NCBI RefSeq assembly: GCF_036632915.2
Contig: NZ_CP155552.1
Location: 868,001-932,000, forward strand
Origin: Faecalibacterium taiwanense
GTDB taxonomy: Bacteria > Bacillota > Clostridia > Oscillospirales > Ruminococcaceae
Direction of reading: 5' to 3'
DNA: 64,000 bases
Positions 35,601 through 45,585 of this stretch are shown piece after piece. Position numbers and translations under genes: made by a program. Each line of letters begins with the position of its first letter. The stretch's first letter is position 1. The notes beneath the pieces were generated by a model. That model worked only from the letters and a program-made list of their open reading frames with translations, had not been told where the DNA came from and did not search any database.

Positions 35601-38600
35601 TCAGTGTCTGATACTCCTTCGCCCAATTTCCCTTGTCCGGGTCAAAGGCATCTGCCAGACCGCCCCAACCGACATAATTCGACAAAATCTCCTGTTCTTC
35701 GGTAGTGGCGTTCCTGTTCTCGCTTTCCAGTTTGAACAGAGTTTCAATGGCTGCGATGTTTCTTGCGAATTTCTGCTTCGGTCCACCTTCACCGATGTTG
35801 TCATCCGTGATGTGGAAGTTCACCGCAGGAACAGGTGGGATTTCTCTGGTGGTGATGGACTGCTCAAGCTGAGCGATAATGTCCATGACTTCGGCATTCT
35901 GCCATCCGTCCACCTGGGCATAATCCTGAATGATGGTGTCCTTTCCATCTACGCACTGTACGAAGTCCAGACTACCCGGCAGATCTCTGGTATTCATTGC
36001 ACCCAGGGCTTTTCTCTGCGTGTCAGGAAGTGCATAGTAGGCTCGCAGGGCATCATCAAAGGAACTGTATTCCTTGATGTCCAGCGCACCCCGCTTCTGA
36101 ATGTCCTCGGCAACATAAAAATGATCGATGAAGTGTTCCGGTTCCTGCTGTTCGGGTTCCGCACTGGCTCTGACCTGTGCGTGTGCCTTTTCGTCAGGGT
36201 AGTCCCCATAGATACGGATGCACTTATGCTCCTGCTGATCGTAAACGGCAGCACCATCGTACTTGAATCCGTCATCCTCCATGGTTCCGTCCACATAGCC
36301 CTGGGCAGCTTTTTCCGCTTCTTCCAGAGTGTAGTAGTCCAGTTTATCATCGAAGCCGTTTTCAAAGTGATGGTAGGCGGCAACCAGATAGCGGGGAGCC
36401 ATGCGCTCCTCGTAGCTGTTAATCATCTCAGGTGTCAGCCATTCTGGTTTGTCGGGAATCATTTCATACAGCTCACGCATCTTGGCAATCTGTGCATGGC
36501 GGTTGCCTGCCCACAGATGCTTTTCGCTGTGCTGTCCTGCACCAAGGAAGTATTCGCAGTCCATACGCAGACGGTCTAACAGCTGATACTCAGGGGTGTA
36601 GTCCCTCGGTTCGGTTTTGCCCAGAAAATCCTCTGTAACGGGCTTTTCTTCGGTTTGGGCATCAACCCTTACCGCATGGTTTCTTTCGTCCTGAGAGAGC
36701 ATACGCTCGAAATTCTCACGATTCTCGGCACGGAAGATGGGATAAGCAAGCGTAGGGTCACGCAGCTGAACTTCTCTGTCCGTGATCTGCTCCACACGGA
36801 AAGCTGTATCGTCCAGATATACCGTGTCACCGACCTGATAATTCCATTTCGGTTCCTCGGAAGCAGATGCTTCCACAACTTCGGCAGGCTCTGCCACAGG
36901 CGCTTCTGGCTGAACCGACTCCATCGCAGCTACGGACTGACGAACTTCCTCCAAATAGTCATTGGCAAGCCATTCGTCCGTGAAGTATTCCGTAACGCCT
37001 TCCGGGTCTACATAGTAGTCATCGGTCTGATTATCCCAGATCGCATACTCGCCATCCTCGGTATCAATCACTGCGAAACGGTCATAAACATCTTCCAACG
37101 GATCAGTTTTAGCTTCTTCGATAGCCTGTCGTTCCGCTTCTTCCTCCGGGCTGAGGTAGCGTCCCTTTCGTATCAGACCGTCGATTCTCTGCACCACCTG
37201 CGCCCAGGACATCTGCAATTTATCGCAACCGCTCTTGGTGTAAGCAACACCCTTGGCATCGTGATCCTGACCGCTGTGCGTTGCACCAGAGCAGGCATGG
37301 GAATGACCACCGGTTCCGTATTCATGCTTCAGGAAGTCCATCTTTTCCTTGGCAGAATGATTCTCCTGCCAGTAGTTATAAATACGGGCTTTACCACCGG
37401 AAAAGCCGCTTCCACGGGTCAAGTCTGCATTGACTTCATCATCCGTAATGAACTGGCGGACAAGGGGCATCTGCATCATATCGGTCTGATACTCACGCAA
37501 AGGCATATTCAACTCATACAGCTGTTTCTGAATGAGATTCAGCTTGTGATAGTGAAAACGAAGCAGATCGGGATTTTCCGCAAGGGTTTTTCTAAATTCC
37601 GAATACTGCTGTACCAAGGTTGCGTGGAAACGAGGGTCATCCAACTTTTCAGCCAAGTCTGCGGTTTCGTCAGGGAAACCACGAAACGGTTCCTGATGAA
37701 GAATTGCCAGATAGTTGCTGGAACGGGCTTCTTCACTCAAATCGTGATAAAGATGCCACAGGGATTCTGCCAACTTCTGACGCTCATATCCGGATGCTTC
37801 TACCAGTTCCACATTAGTTGCGAACCGACCATTTTCAAGCAGTTCTCCAATGCGCTCGGCAACCGTTTCCCAAGAAACGATCTGCGCTCTGGGGCTGTCA
37901 ATGGCAGAGGAACCTTTGGCAAGGTGGATACCGTCCTCGGCATACCACGCACAGATATTCCCGCTATCTTCTTTCAGACCATAGCCGCCGTGATAGACCT
38001 GCTTTAAGGTCTGAACGATTTCTTCCAACGGCTTCTGCTTCATATATTCCAGCGCTACGACTTTTCGGGCTTCATCGGTATTGCTACCAAGCAGAAGGAA
38101 GTGGTCGATTTCTTCCTGGGCAAAAGAAAAAGCAGAGGGCGTAAAGCTCTCTGCTCGGTCGATAAAACTGATTTGTTCATTTTCGGAGAGGAAAAGGTTC
38201 AGACTCAGCTGTTGATAAGCTCCGTCATCACGACTTCCTCCGCCTGTGCTTTCAGGCTGTTCATGTGCTGCACCCACGCCATCTGCTGCGTTTCCTTGTC
38301 CGGTGCGGGGCTGTCCTTCAGGTACTGCTCCATCAGAAACTCCACTCTGGCTTTCGCTGTTTCCTCGATCTCCCACAGGTGCGGGAACAGGCTCTCCGTC
38401 AGAATCATGTCGTTCAGGAGCATCGGATTGTTCTGTTCCAAAAATGCTCGACGCATCCTGCCGTACTTGCCCAGAGGTTTCTCTCCCTCGTTCTCCAACT
38501 GAAGGTTCGGAATCTGATAATCTCCGGCCTGTCTGTAAGTCATCTCGCTCATAATCTGTACTCCTTTCGGTAGCTTTAATCTGCTCATGTTCTCCAATCG

Positions 38601-39330
38601 CTTTTTCGATTTCCTGAAACATCCTTGTGCTGATGGCATTCACCGCAGTACCAAGGGCATTTACCGTCTGTCTGGTGTTAAAATCAAACACCTTCTGGAA
38701 ATCCTCATGCTCGAAGTAGTTGTCGGGACTTTCCACGAACCGGCAATACATCGTATAGGATACGCTGTTTGCCACCGCATTTTTGAAAGCTACTTCGATG
38801 TTGAGTTCATCATACTCCTCAAGGAAGCTGTTGGCAACGATGTCGAGGAACTGCTTTTTGTAATCGTCCCAATACTCAGCCGCCAGTGCGGATGCAATAT
38901 CTTCAAGCTGTGCTTCCAGTACCCCGTCAGCGGCAACACCGAAGGTACGCTCCATCGCTTCCATGACATAGGAGCGGTTTTCAGGCGTCACCTCCCACGG
39001 TTTCAGTTCCGGGGAAGAACGGCGAACGCCGGTATCCGCCACATCAAACACATAGCGCAGATACGGTTTATCCCTGTTCATCACAAACAGAGCAATGCCG
39101 GTAGAGCCACGCTTTACATATCTGCGGTAATTTTCAGCGTTCCAGTCCTCATAGGGCTTGCAAAAGGTCGCATTGGGGCGCTGAGCATAAATCATCACCT
39201 GTTCCGGATAGGTGAACTCATAGTTGCGGGACATCGTTCTCAAAAACGAAGTCCAGTTATCTGTGTTCGAGGTGATTTTCCCAATCGTTTCTTTTGCTAA
39301 TCCGGAATAAAATCGCTCTTTTGCGTTCAT
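32653..39330 (-). pseudogene. DNA methylase-helicase, N-terminal part (split gene)
   Basis: About 2226 codons. The order is: N-terminal domain (1-250), disordered Ser/Glu/Gly linker (about 260-380), YodL/LPD-type domains, an N6-adenine methyltransferase with ILEPAMGIGNFFGMLP (SAM site) and AVGNVPFGNYKV (NPPF-like), then a SNF2 helicase with LLAHEVGAGKTFEMA (motif I), RLFVDESHAF (motif II) and IFATGTPVSNS (motif III). The element at 25768-32652 cuts it after APEG, so motifs IV-VI are at 24115-25767. The frame runs into element DNA and stops at 32626. Such LtrC-like giants are hallmarks of these ICEs and probably protect incoming ICE DNA. The split should abolish helicase activity. Confidence 0.9.
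38205..38552 (-). CDS. TnpV-like gene overprinted inside the methylase-helicase gene
   Basis: 115 residues on the same strand but in another frame than the methylase-helicase, entirely inside its disordered linker. ATG 38552 has AAAGGAG eight bases upstream. The protein is clearly TnpV-like: compare GDYQIPNL, GEKPLGKYGRMRRAFLE with GDYYYPCL, EKPLLSKYGRMRERYLK of the TnpV at 30158. The overlap partner reads as low-complexity Ser/Gly/Glu-rich sequence over the same bases, as expected if its linker is constrained by this gene. Function unknown. Confidence 0.75.
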   Translation of the reverse strand: MSEMTYRQAGDYQIPNLQLENEGEKPLGKYGRMRRAFLEQNNPMLLNDMILTESLFPHLWEIEETAKARVEFLMEQYLKDSPAPDKETQQMAWVQHMNSLKAQAEEVVMTELINS

Positions 39331-39348
39331 TGTATCCCTCCAATCCTA

Positions 39349-39555
39349 TCAATCCGGATAAAGGTTCAGCTTCTCAAAGGCGGCATCGTCCATGGCTGAA
39401 ACTTTACGGAGAACCGAGTCTGCCAAAGCAAAAAGCTCTGACTCGTCCTCCGAAAGCTGTTCCTTCATCAGTGTCAGTGCTTCACACAGCCCTGACCTTG
39501 TGCCAGGGCTGTAAAGCATCATCATGTTCCGCTCATCCTGTGTGAAATCCATCAT
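39349..39555 (-). CDS. TTRAP-like transposon-transfer assisting protein
   Basis: 68 residues, MMDFTQDERNMMMLYSPGTR then a helical region ending LNLYPD, the pattern of the TTRAP family (PF14203) of CTn elements. It shares ATGA with the stop of the preceding YodL gene, so it is translationally coupled. Role in transfer is by family name only. Confidence 0.8.
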   Translation of the reverse strand: MMDFTQDERNMMMLYSPGTRSGLCEALTLMKEQLSEDESELFALADSVLRKVSAMDDAAFEKLNLYPD

Positions 39556-40148
39556 TCAATCTCCCTTTCCGGGTGGCTCTTGGGCGGCTTATGGGAAACA
39601 TCCGGCACGGGCTTTTCCTTTAACTGCTCCAACACCGAAGGACGTTCCTCTAATCCGGACGCTTTTCCGTTATTGATGATACCGTCAATCATCCCATAAT
39701 CATCTTCCATTGCCATCTCTGCGTTTTTCAGGTAGTTTTCGGACTTCATAAAGTTTTCCAGCTTCTGAAACCCAACAGAATCTACATAGTGAAAGGATAC
39801 CTCACCGACTACCTTTAAGGCTACGATGTCGCTGACCGACATACTGTGACCACGGAAATCATCCGGGTGGTCAATATTGAACTTTACATACAAATCTTCC
39901 AGCTGCCGATTCACATCCTCGGACATAGAAATGGAGCCATGATAGACCACCTCGTAACGGTCAATCTCAGGCTCCATTTCTTTCTTCTGAAGGTAGCTGT
40001 AATTTGCAAACATGAGCGGGATATTATCGTCTACATCTTCCCGCAGCTGAAGAATCGCATAGGAATCCGTGGGGCTTTCCAGAAAAGCAACCATTCTGTC
40101 ATCCGGGGTGGTATTTCCGTGAACATCATCCCATTTTTCGTTTTTCAT
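39552..40148 (-). CDS. YodL-domain protein
   Basis: 198 residues from the ATG at 40148 (AAGGAGGACACGGAT). YEVVYHGSISMSED, LYVKFNIDHPDDFRGHSMSV and SDIVAL are the YodL-domain signature of ICE proteins of unknown function. The C-terminal tail is polar and disordered. It lies in the transfer operon between the LPD protein and TTRAP. Confidence 0.75.
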   Translation of the reverse strand: MKNEKWDDVHGNTTPDDRMVAFLESPTDSYAILQLREDVDDNIPLMFANYSYLQKKEMEPEIDRYEVVYHGSISMSEDVNRQLEDLYVKFNIDHPDDFRGHSMSVSDIVALKVVGEVSFHYVDSVGFQKLENFMKSENYLKNAEMAMEDDYGMIDGIINNGKASGLEERPSVLEQLKEKPVPDVSHKPPKSHPEREIE

Positions 40149-40161
40149 ATCCGTGTCCTCC

Positions 40162-41007
40162 TTATCGTTCAGGCTCTTTGCGTTTGGGAGAGGGACTGGC
40201 AGGCGCAGCTTTTTCTGCGGCCTGTGCCAGTTTTTCCATGACCGACTCACGCTTCGGAGAGTCGAGCTTATCCAGCTGACTTTTCAGCACTTTGGCAACC
40301 TCAACCGCAGTTTCCTCACGGGCTTCTTCAATGGCTGTATTCAGGAACTCACGATACGGAGCCGTATTACCAGCGGCAAGATCTGCCTTGATTTCTTGGA
40401 TATGCGCCTGCACATCATCGACCTGATCCATATATTCATAGGGGTCGAAGTTCTCTGCAAAACGGTCGAGCTTAAAAGCAAGCTCAGCGATAGGGTCATT
40501 GACCACCACCGCCTGTCTGCCGACTTCAAAAGCCTGCTCCATGACATCCTCATAGAACATTGCCCGCAGTTCCCGGCGCTCCAGCCCGAAGGATTCCAGA
40601 ATATCCCGGCGGACTTCGAGCATGGACAGTTCAGGGTTATCAACCTGACCGCCATCAATCTCGTTGTAGTTTTCATCCAACAGGGTGTAGTCGTAACCAT
40701 CTTCGCAGGTCTGCACCGCAAGGATTCTATCCTTTCCGACCTTCCATGCGGCTTCATCGCCCATAATCTCAGGCTCCGGCATATAGCTTGCGCCGTTGCG
40801 CTCCATAATTTCTGCAAACTGGCAGATATGAAACACATTGTATCCGATCTGCGTATGATACTCGTCAATGAAGGTGCAGGGCTTCACAACCATTTCATCC
40901 GGGTAGTGAATCTGCACACAGCTGCCATCGGGGATATGAAACAAATCCTTATAATGGCTGTCGATAAATCGGATTTCCTTACCATCCGGGTTGTACTCAT
41001 TTGTCAT
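40162..41007 (-). CDS. LPD-type ICE protein (LPD28/LPD16-like)
   Basis: 281 residues. The N-terminal part FHIPDGSCVQIHYPDE and IGYNVFHICQFAEIMERNG and the central DYTLLDENYNEIDGG region match the LPD-type domains that accompany methylase-helicase giants in ICEs. The C-terminus is a Lys/Pro/Ala-rich tail. Its start overlaps the topoisomerase stop by four bases. Function unknown. Confidence 0.65.
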   Translation of the reverse strand: MTNEYNPDGKEIRFIDSHYKDLFHIPDGSCVQIHYPDEMVVKPCTFIDEYHTQIGYNVFHICQFAEIMERNGASYMPEPEIMGDEAAWKVGKDRILAVQTCEDGYDYTLLDENYNEIDGGQVDNPELSMLEVRRDILESFGLERRELRAMFYEDVMEQAFEVGRQAVVVNDPIAELAFKLDRFAENFDPYEYMDQVDDVQAHIQEIKADLAAGNTAPYREFLNTAIEEAREETAVEVAKVLKSQLDKLDSPKRESVMEKLAQAAEKAAPASPSPKRKEPER

Positions 41008-43079
41008 TTGCGCTTTCCTCCATTTTCAAATTCCATACTGAACTTCGTTTTGCCATCATCTGATACCTCCATAAAGACGGTGGCATCAAAGGTGTTGCCC
41101 GTTCTTTCGGACTTGCAATTCTTGAGCTTTACCTTGCCGGAACCAAGCAATTTCTGCGCCGTGGCAGAAGTCATGCTCTTGCCGATGCTCGCAAAGTAGC
41201 GATTGTTTTTCCAGAGGGCAAATTTGCAAGCTCTGTTGGAACAGAAAAATGCCTTGGCTTTGTCCTCTACAGCACTGCCGCAGAGCGGGCATTTGCCGAT
41301 AGAATTGGCTTCTTTCGACATCATAACCTCGGAATCACGGATTACTTCATAGTTCTGAATCAGACCGGCAATCACATCTTTGATCTCGTCCATAAAGTCC
41401 TCGCTGGCATATTCGCCTTTCTCAATGAGCAACAATTTTTCTTCCCAATCCGCCGTCATGGATGGGGACTGAATCTGTTCCGGCATGACTGTTACCAGAG
41501 CCGTACCCTTGTGGGTCGGAATCAGGTGTTTGGTTTTCTTATCACCCTTACGCTCCAGAAAACCGATGCGAACCAGCTTCTCAATGATACCGGCACGGGT
41601 CGCAGGCGTTCCCAAACCTTTGCGCTCCACCTCATCAGGCATTTCGTCCGCACCGGCAGTTTCCATAGCAGAAAGCAGAGTATCCTCGGTAAAGTGTTTA
41701 GGGGGAGATGTTTTCCCTTCCTTGATTTCCGTGCCGCTGACGGTCATTTCGTCACCAACGGAAACAGAAGGGAGTGTCTGCACGTTTTCGTCGGATTTTG
41801 TCGAATCATTTTTCTGAACCAGAGCTTTCCATCCATCCTGCACAACAGTTTTGCCTTTGGTGGAAAACACGGTACCGCCACAGTCCAGCTCAATAACTGT
41901 CTCTGCGTATCGGTGCGGATCGCCAACAGCTACGCACAACCGATTCGAGATCAGTTGCAAAATTGCAAGTTCACCCTTGGGAAGTTCGCTCAGATTGCAT
42001 TTCTGCAATTCTCTGGTCGGAATGATGGCATGGTGATCTGTGACCTTTTTGTTATTCACAACCTGCTCTGCATGAACTGGTATGTTATCCACATCCTCCA
42101 CGGGGAATGTGTGGAAAGCCAGCTTTACGAGGTCGGTCAGGCTATGTGCCATATCTTCCGTCAGAAACCTGCTGTCGGTACGGGGATAAGTGACCAGTTT
42201 CTTTTCATAGAGGTTCTGCGTGTAGTCCAAGGTCTGCTGTGCCGTGTAGCCAAGCACACGGTTGGCTTCTCTCTGTAAACTGGTCAGGTCATAGAGCGCA
42301 GGCGGCTTTTCTGTTTTCTCCTTACATTCAGCTTTCTGAACGATTGCCACCGAACAGCTTTGTTTGACAGCTTCGGCTGCTGCCTTGGTTTTGAAGCGTT
42401 CGCTTGCAGCCGTAAAACCATCCAATCCAATCTGAACTGTGTAGAACAGTTCAGGCTTGAATGCGGAAATGGCAGCTTCTCGCATAACAGCCATAGCAAG
42501 GGTAGGGGTCATAACACGACCAACATTCAGGGTCTGCCCGTAAAGGGTCGAAAAAAGTCGAGTAGCGTTAATACCAACAATCCAGTCGGCTCGTTCTCGA
42601 CACAGTGCTGCTTCATACAAAGCATCATATTCCGTTCCAGACCTGAGATTTTCAAAGCCCTCCTTGATTGCTACATCTTCCATCGAGGAAATCCAAAGCC
42701 GCTCAAACGGCTTTCTGCACCCGGCTTTGTGGTACACCAACCGAAAGATCAGCTCGCCCTCACGACCGGCATCTGTTGCACACACAAGACTCGCAACATC
42801 TTCTCTGGCCATGAGCTTTTTCAGAATCCCAAACTGTTTTTTCGTACCGGCAGAAACCTCATACTGCCAGTCCATCGGGAAGATAGGAAGGTCTGCATAA
42901 GCCCATTTGCTGTACTTCGCATCATAGACTTCCGGCTGTGCCAGCTCCACCAAATGCCCTACACACCAGCTGACCACATATCCGTTTCCCTCTAAGTAGC
43001 CATCCTCACGCTTGGCAGCACCTAACACTTTGGCAATACTCTGTGCAACCGAAGGCTTTTCAGCCAAAACTAATTTCAT
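41004..43079 (-). CDS. topB: DNA topoisomerase III
   Basis: 691 residues from the ATG at 43079 (AAAGGAG nine bases upstream). Toprim domain (LVLAEKPSVAQSIAKVLGA; CATDAGREGELIFR), catalytic tyrosine in LVTYPRTDSRFL, and a C-terminal zinc finger (CPLCGSAVEDKAKAFFCSN). A type IA topoisomerase that resolves linked DNA during ICE replication or transfer. Typical gene of Tn1549-like ICEs. Confidence 0.95.
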   Translation of the reverse strand: MKLVLAEKPSVAQSIAKVLGAAKREDGYLEGNGYVVSWCVGHLVELAQPEVYDAKYSKWAYADLPIFPMDWQYEVSAGTKKQFGILKKLMAREDVASLVCATDAGREGELIFRLVYHKAGCRKPFERLWISSMEDVAIKEGFENLRSGTEYDALYEAALCRERADWIVGINATRLFSTLYGQTLNVGRVMTPTLAMAVMREAAISAFKPELFYTVQIGLDGFTAASERFKTKAAAEAVKQSCSVAIVQKAECKEKTEKPPALYDLTSLQREANRVLGYTAQQTLDYTQNLYEKKLVTYPRTDSRFLTEDMAHSLTDLVKLAFHTFPVEDVDNIPVHAEQVVNNKKVTDHHAIIPTRELQKCNLSELPKGELAILQLISNRLCVAVGDPHRYAETVIELDCGGTVFSTKGKTVVQDGWKALVQKNDSTKSDENVQTLPSVSVGDEMTVSGTEIKEGKTSPPKHFTEDTLLSAMETAGADEMPDEVERKGLGTPATRAGIIEKLVRIGFLERKGDKKTKHLIPTHKGTALVTVMPEQIQSPSMTADWEEKLLLIEKGEYASEDFMDEIKDVIAGLIQNYEVIRDSEVMMSKEANSIGKCPLCGSAVEDKAKAFFCSNRACKFALWKNNRYFASIGKSMTSATAQKLLGSGKVKLKNCKSERTGNTFDATVFMEVSDDGKTKFSMEFENGGKRK

Positions 43080-43207
43080 TTGCATCTGCTCCTTTCACAA
43101 AAAAATAAGCAGCCACACACCGTAGTGCATGACTGCTATGTAAAAAGTTCGGAAAGGATTTTTGCAACCTGATACAATTTTCTGTTCTACAATCTCCGTC
43201 ATAATAA

Positions 43208-43248
43208 AAATATCTCCATCATTTCAAAAGAGAATGACGGAGATATTT
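43208..43248 (-). terminator. Terminator after ATPase cargo gene
   Basis: Stem AAATATCTCC / GGAGATATTT with supporting pairs TCAT / ATGA. It follows the stop at 43257. The T-rich 3' side on the minus strand fits termination. Confidence 0.75.
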
Positions 43249-43256
43249 CACCTTGC

Positions 43257-44453
43257 TTATTCTTGTAGCAACCAATCGGCTATATCGTGAATTTCGATTC
43301 CTTCATAGCTATATTGGGGATGTTTGGTTCTGGCAATAATCATTTTCGGATAAGCGTCTCGAATCTGAAGCAGAGGAGAGCATTCTCTCTCAAATGTTTC
43401 CTGCCCGGAAATGTTGTCGCTGACCTGAATATAAATCTTTTCGCTACCTCTCTGAGCAACAAAGTCGATTTCCTTTTGATAGAGCTTGCCGACATAGACA
43501 TCATATCCACGGCGAAGAAGCTCGATACAAACAACGTTTTCATATACTCTGCCATAGTCTATATTTCTGCTTCCCAGTATTGCATATCGAATACCGCTGT
43601 CACACAAATAGAACTTTTCAGAGCTTTCAAGGTATTTCTTACCTCGGATGTCATATCTCTTAATATCATAAAATACAAAAGCATTGCACAAATACTTAAT
43701 GTACTTGCCGACGGTTACATGATTGGTTGGAGTCTCATTTGCTGTCAGTAGCTGACTGACCTTATTCGGAGAAGTCAGGTTGCTGATATTATCCATAAGG
43801 AACTCGCTCAGACGTTGTAAAACCAAAGTGTCCGGGAGAGTATATTTCTGTACCAAATCCCTTGTAACAATCGTTTCGTAGACCTCTTTGATATAGTTTG
43901 TTCTGTCTTTTTCGGTTCTATAAGCATAGGAACCTGCTAAACCGCCCTTGATAGCGTACTCATCAAAGAGCTTATCTTTGTCACTAATATCATCATAATA
44001 CTGGCAATATTCCTGGAAGCTGAAAGGAAACACATGAATTTCAATATAGCGTCCGGTAAACAGAGTTGCCAGATCTGCACTCAACAGGAAAGCATTAGAG
44101 CCTGTTACATAGATGTCGTATTTTCCCTTAGAGTACAGGCTATTGATTGCCAACTCAAACTTGGGACACATCTGAACCTCGTCTACAAACAGGTAGTTCG
44201 TTTTTCCTTCCTGATAATGTTCTTCCACATAGGCGTGTAAGGCATGGTATTCCTTGATTTCTTCATACGCCAAATCCATGAAGTCGATGAAGATAATATT
44301 GATGTTTTCAAAATTGCTTTTCAGATACGCAATATACGCCTGCATCAATTTGGACTTACCAGATCGACGAATGCCCGTGATGATCTTGATGTCAGGAGTA
44401 CCATTCAGTTCAATGATTCTATCGAGATATTTTGCTCTCGTGATTGTTTTCAT
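43257..44453 (-). CDS. AAA ATPase with DUF4143 nuclease-like domain
   Basis: 398 residues from ATG 44453. Walker A GIRRSGKSKLM (about residue 29), Walker B NYLFVDEVQM, sensor YVTGSNAFLLS, and a C-terminal PD-(D/E)xK-like DUF4143 domain (KEIDFVAQRGSEKIYIQVS). This family is common as cargo in bacteria and mobile DNA, with unproven roles. It has its own promoter and terminator and interrupts the usual topB-DUF4366 spacing, so it was probably added to the ICE as cargo. Confidence 0.85.
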   Translation of the reverse strand: MKTITRAKYLDRIIELNGTPDIKIITGIRRSGKSKLMQAYIAYLKSNFENINIIFIDFMDLAYEEIKEYHALHAYVEEHYQEGKTNYLFVDEVQMCPKFELAINSLYSKGKYDIYVTGSNAFLLSADLATLFTGRYIEIHVFPFSFQEYCQYYDDISDKDKLFDEYAIKGGLAGSYAYRTEKDRTNYIKEVYETIVTRDLVQKYTLPDTLVLQRLSEFLMDNISNLTSPNKVSQLLTANETPTNHVTVGKYIKYLCNAFVFYDIKRYDIRGKKYLESSEKFYLCDSGIRYAILGSRNIDYGRVYENVVCIELLRRGYDVYVGKLYQKEIDFVAQRGSEKIYIQVSDNISGQETFERECSPLLQIRDAYPKMIIARTKHPQYSYEGIEIHDIADWLLQE

Positions 44454-44514
44454 ATAGTCACCCGCTTTCAAAAATTGAAGTTTTTTCATTTCTCGAAACC
44501 GCTTCGCTGTACTT

Positions 44515-44543
44515 ATTATACTGTCTGCTAATAGTATATGCAA
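44515..44543 (-). promoter_or_regulatory. Promoter of ATPase cargo gene
   Basis: On the minus strand TTGCAT (44543-44538), a 17-base spacer, TATAAT (44520-44515), 62 bases before the start codon. Confidence 0.7.
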
Positions 44544-44640
44544 GATGTCACTTTCAAAAACGCAAATTTTTTTATTTTTTGAAAGCGGAAACTATGTAAA
44601 GGCAACCCGAAGGCTGCCCCAGGCATCAAGCCTATCCTGT

Positions 44641-45324
44641 TTACACAGGTTCATTATCATCTTCATCGACGGAGCTATCTTCATCGTCGTCCTCAAACTC
44701 CGGATCGTACCCATAGTCCTCGTCATCGTCCACATAATCAGCATCTGGGTCAGGCTTTGCCGCTTCCTGTGCCTTCTTCTTTTCCTGGACTTTCTTAAAT
44801 ACGAAGAATCCACCACCACAGGCAAGCACAATCAGAGTAAGAATCGCCGGGAGCATATTTGTGGATTTCGGCTTTTCCTCCGGTGTCGGTTCTGTAATTT
44901 CAGGAACTGTTTCAACTACTTCCGGCTTTGTTTCCTCAACCGGCTTGGTGAACTCTGCAACTTCTTCCTCGTCCATCAGCTTGAGCAGGTCGGCTTCATC
45001 CACCTGATTCAGAAAATGCACGGTTTCCTCGCCCTTATCATCACGGTCAATGATGATATAGAAGTAGTTTCCGTTTTTGGTTACAGCGGTAATGAACTGC
45101 TTTCCGCTTTTCGTAGGCGAGCCAGCGTCATCAACCAAAGTCAGATTGCCGTCGGGAGTAAGCGGTAGCATCGGCTCCTCCGGCTCTGTTTCGGGAACTT
45201 TTTCTTCGACCGCAGGTTCTTCAGTCGCTACGCTTTCATCTACATAGGCAAATGCCGTTGTAGAAAACACGCCAAAACACATTGCACACGCCAGCAATGC
45301 GGCTCCAATTTTCTTAAATCTCAT
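44641..45324 (-). CDS. DUF4366 membrane-anchored ICE protein (CD1107-like)
   Basis: 227 residues from the ATG at 45324 (GAGGAGGAAACGCAG). A signal peptide (LLACAMCFGVFSTTAFAY), an extracellular domain with FITAVTKNGNYFYIIIDRDD, a Glu/Pro-rich spacer, a membrane segment (MLPAILTLIVLACGGGFFVF) and a very acidic cytoplasmic tail. Typical neighbour of DUF4315 and NlpC/P60 in the transfer operon and probably part of the envelope-spanning complex. Confidence 0.85.
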   Translation of the reverse strand: MRFKKIGAALLACAMCFGVFSTTAFAYVDESVATEEPAVEEKVPETEPEEPMLPLTPDGNLTLVDDAGSPTKSGKQFITAVTKNGNYFYIIIDRDDKGEETVHFLNQVDEADLLKLMDEEEVAEFTKPVEETKPEVVETVPEITEPTPEEKPKSTNMLPAILTLIVLACGGGFFVFKKVQEKKKAQEAAKPDPDADYVDDDEDYGYDPEFEDDDEDSSVDEDDNEPV

Positions 45325-45571
45325 TCTGCGTTTCCTCCTCATTCATAGTATTGATCGTATCAGGCTTCGGAGCCATATCCGCAGCAAACATACGGAGCAG
45401 CTCGGAAAGCTGTTCGGGATTCAGGTTCGCAGCATGAACCATCTCATGGATTTCGGAATTTTCCTCCTCACGGTATCTGCGTTCCAGGTCTTTCACCTTA
45501 GCATCCCATTCTGCCCGTTTCTTACGGGCTTTTTCAAGGTCTGCACCTATTCTGTCTAACTTGGCACTCAA
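45314..45571 (-). CDS. DUF4315 coiled-coil ICE protein
   Basis: 85 residues, an N-terminal coiled coil (KLDRIGADLEKARKKRAEWD) and LNPEQLSELLRMFA. Known companion of DUF4366. It overlaps the DUF4366 start by 11 bases. Function unknown. Confidence 0.85.
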   Translation of the reverse strand: MSAKLDRIGADLEKARKKRAEWDAKVKDLERRYREEENSEIHEMVHAANLNPEQLSELLRMFAADMAPKPDTINTMNEEETQNEI

Positions 45572-45585
45572 TCGCCATCCCTCCT

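Noticed and set aside
33478..36579. 1033-codon open frame on the plus strand, antisense to the methylase-helicase gene
   Set aside because: No ribosome binding site, no recognisable domain, amino-acid composition of a shadow frame (Cys/His/Arg/Ile rich), and the opposite strand encodes a conserved multi-domain protein.
36655..38007. 450-codon plus-strand open frame
   Set aside because: Same reasons; antisense shadow of the methylase-helicase.
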